NCBI GenBank assembly: GCA_017893485.1
Contig: CM030360.1
Location: forward strand, 12,574,597 to 12,638,596
Length of the DNA stretch: 64,000 nt
DNA from: Hemerocallis citrina
Lineage: Eukaryota; Streptophyta; Magnoliopsida; Asparagales; Asphodelaceae
Reading direction: 5' to 3'
Shown here piece after piece: positions 63,503-64,000 of this stretch; positions within the stretch are counted from its first letter, which is position 1; every line of letters starts with the position of its first letter. A program made the position numbers and the translations under genes. The notes under the pieces were generated by a model. That model was given only the letters and a program-made list of their open reading frames with translations, was not told the DNA's origin and ran no database searches.

Positions 63503-64000
63503 GCTTGGTAAGTAGTACTTTAAAAAGAGAGATTGAGGCCCCCCTCTCTCTCTCTCTCTCACTCTCCCTCATTTGCTTGACTTGAATGATGAGTGATGGG
63601 TAATAGAGAAGAGTTTATTGAGTTCTTCATGTTGTATTCATGGCTGCAGGTAAATTTGTTGAGAATTTAACTCTCCAGTTTTTTAAACGTCTTTCTCTTT
63701 ATGTTTTAAATCTGTTTACTTTTAGTCACCCCTCTCTCCTATTAGGAACTTGATGTAGAAGGTATATGGATTGGGAGGCATCGGAAATTTTGGATGGGAT
63801 AGAAGATTGCAGACTTGAAGGTATGACATTTACAAATCTTTGATATTTTACTTTAAAAAGGAAGAGTTTCGAGTTTTTTTTTGTGTATTGCTTTGTTTTA
63901 TATTGTTTGTAAAGACCTAATAATTAATTGTTTACTTCTGATTCAATTTTCAGACTTTCATCAAATTATTTTCAAAAACTTAATCGGGTTGCGTCGATGA
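63503..64000 (+). other. Paralogue of the 19410-19650 gene head (possible 5' end of a gene)
   Basis: agagagattgag, a CT run, then attcATGGCTGCAG|gtaaatttg (63640-63650), ctctctcctattag and gaaggtatatggattggga line up with 19420-19640. Using a 3' splice site at 63758 (gatgtag) gives MAA-EGIWIGRHRKFW, matching MAATKFK-EGIWTGGYWK at the other locus, but the frame then meets a stop. The gene would extend beyond the window. Function unknown. Confidence 0.35.

Overview
This window looks like nuclear DNA of a flowering plant, and almost all of it is nested transposable elements. The signs are plant-type Ty3/gypsy elements of the Tat and chromovirus kinds, a Ty1/copia relic, plant L1-type LINEs, TWA-flanked MITEs, a Mutator-like foldback element, a Helitron-like end, and a decayed plastid psbD fragment sitting in retrotransposon DNA. 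I see no intact host protein-coding gene, rRNA or tRNA. The species cannot be named from the sequence.

Layout. 1-670: plastid-derived psbD fragment. 671-16654: remains of minus-oriented Tat elements, kept mainly as their antisense additional ORF (aORF, plus strand, GT-AG introns) and tandem repeats. This part is broken by a 3.5-kb solo LTR (751-4251) and by a nearly complete LINE (6042-13687, minus strand) that landed inside an aORF intron. 16655-19080: collapsed copia pol. 19360-19840: a small spliced ORF whose 5' end has a paralogue at 63500-64000. 19885-23286: Tat LTR relic, low-complexity DNA, Helitron-like 3' end, a large hairpin and CACTA-like DNA.

23287-51111 is one chromovirus (element A, plus strand): truncated 5' LTR, initiator-Met-type PBS, gag with two zinc knuckles, protease, RT, RNase H, integrase, chromodomain and a 3.7-kb 3' LTR. 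It was hit twice. A minus-strand LTR element (B, 26420-31199, TSD gtgaa/atgaa) splits its RT. A 14-kb Tat element (T2, 36703-50731, minus strand, perfect TSD ggtac) sits in its 3' LTR. A second Tat element (T3, 51112-58334) follows, truncated at its 3' side. 58335-64000 carries two related MITEs, a LINE-like element with ORF1 only, a Mutator-like foldback element, and a tandem 130-bp host repeat that these insertions interrupt.

How parts relate: in the Tat elements gag-protease-RT-RNase H-second RNase H-integrase is read from the minus strand, while the aORF is read from the plus strand. Introns in the aORF are therefore antisense to the genomic RNA and would survive retrotransposition. All pol genes are broken by stops or frameshifts; many stops are TAG where glutamine (CAG) would be expected.

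The most interesting points are the antisense intron-bearing ORF seen in three fossil copies, two intron-like insertions inside the chromovirus gag/protease, an amber codon near codon 41-44 of gag in both Tat copies, and the foldback element made of repeated small palindromes. Coordinates and homology are by eye; no searches were run.
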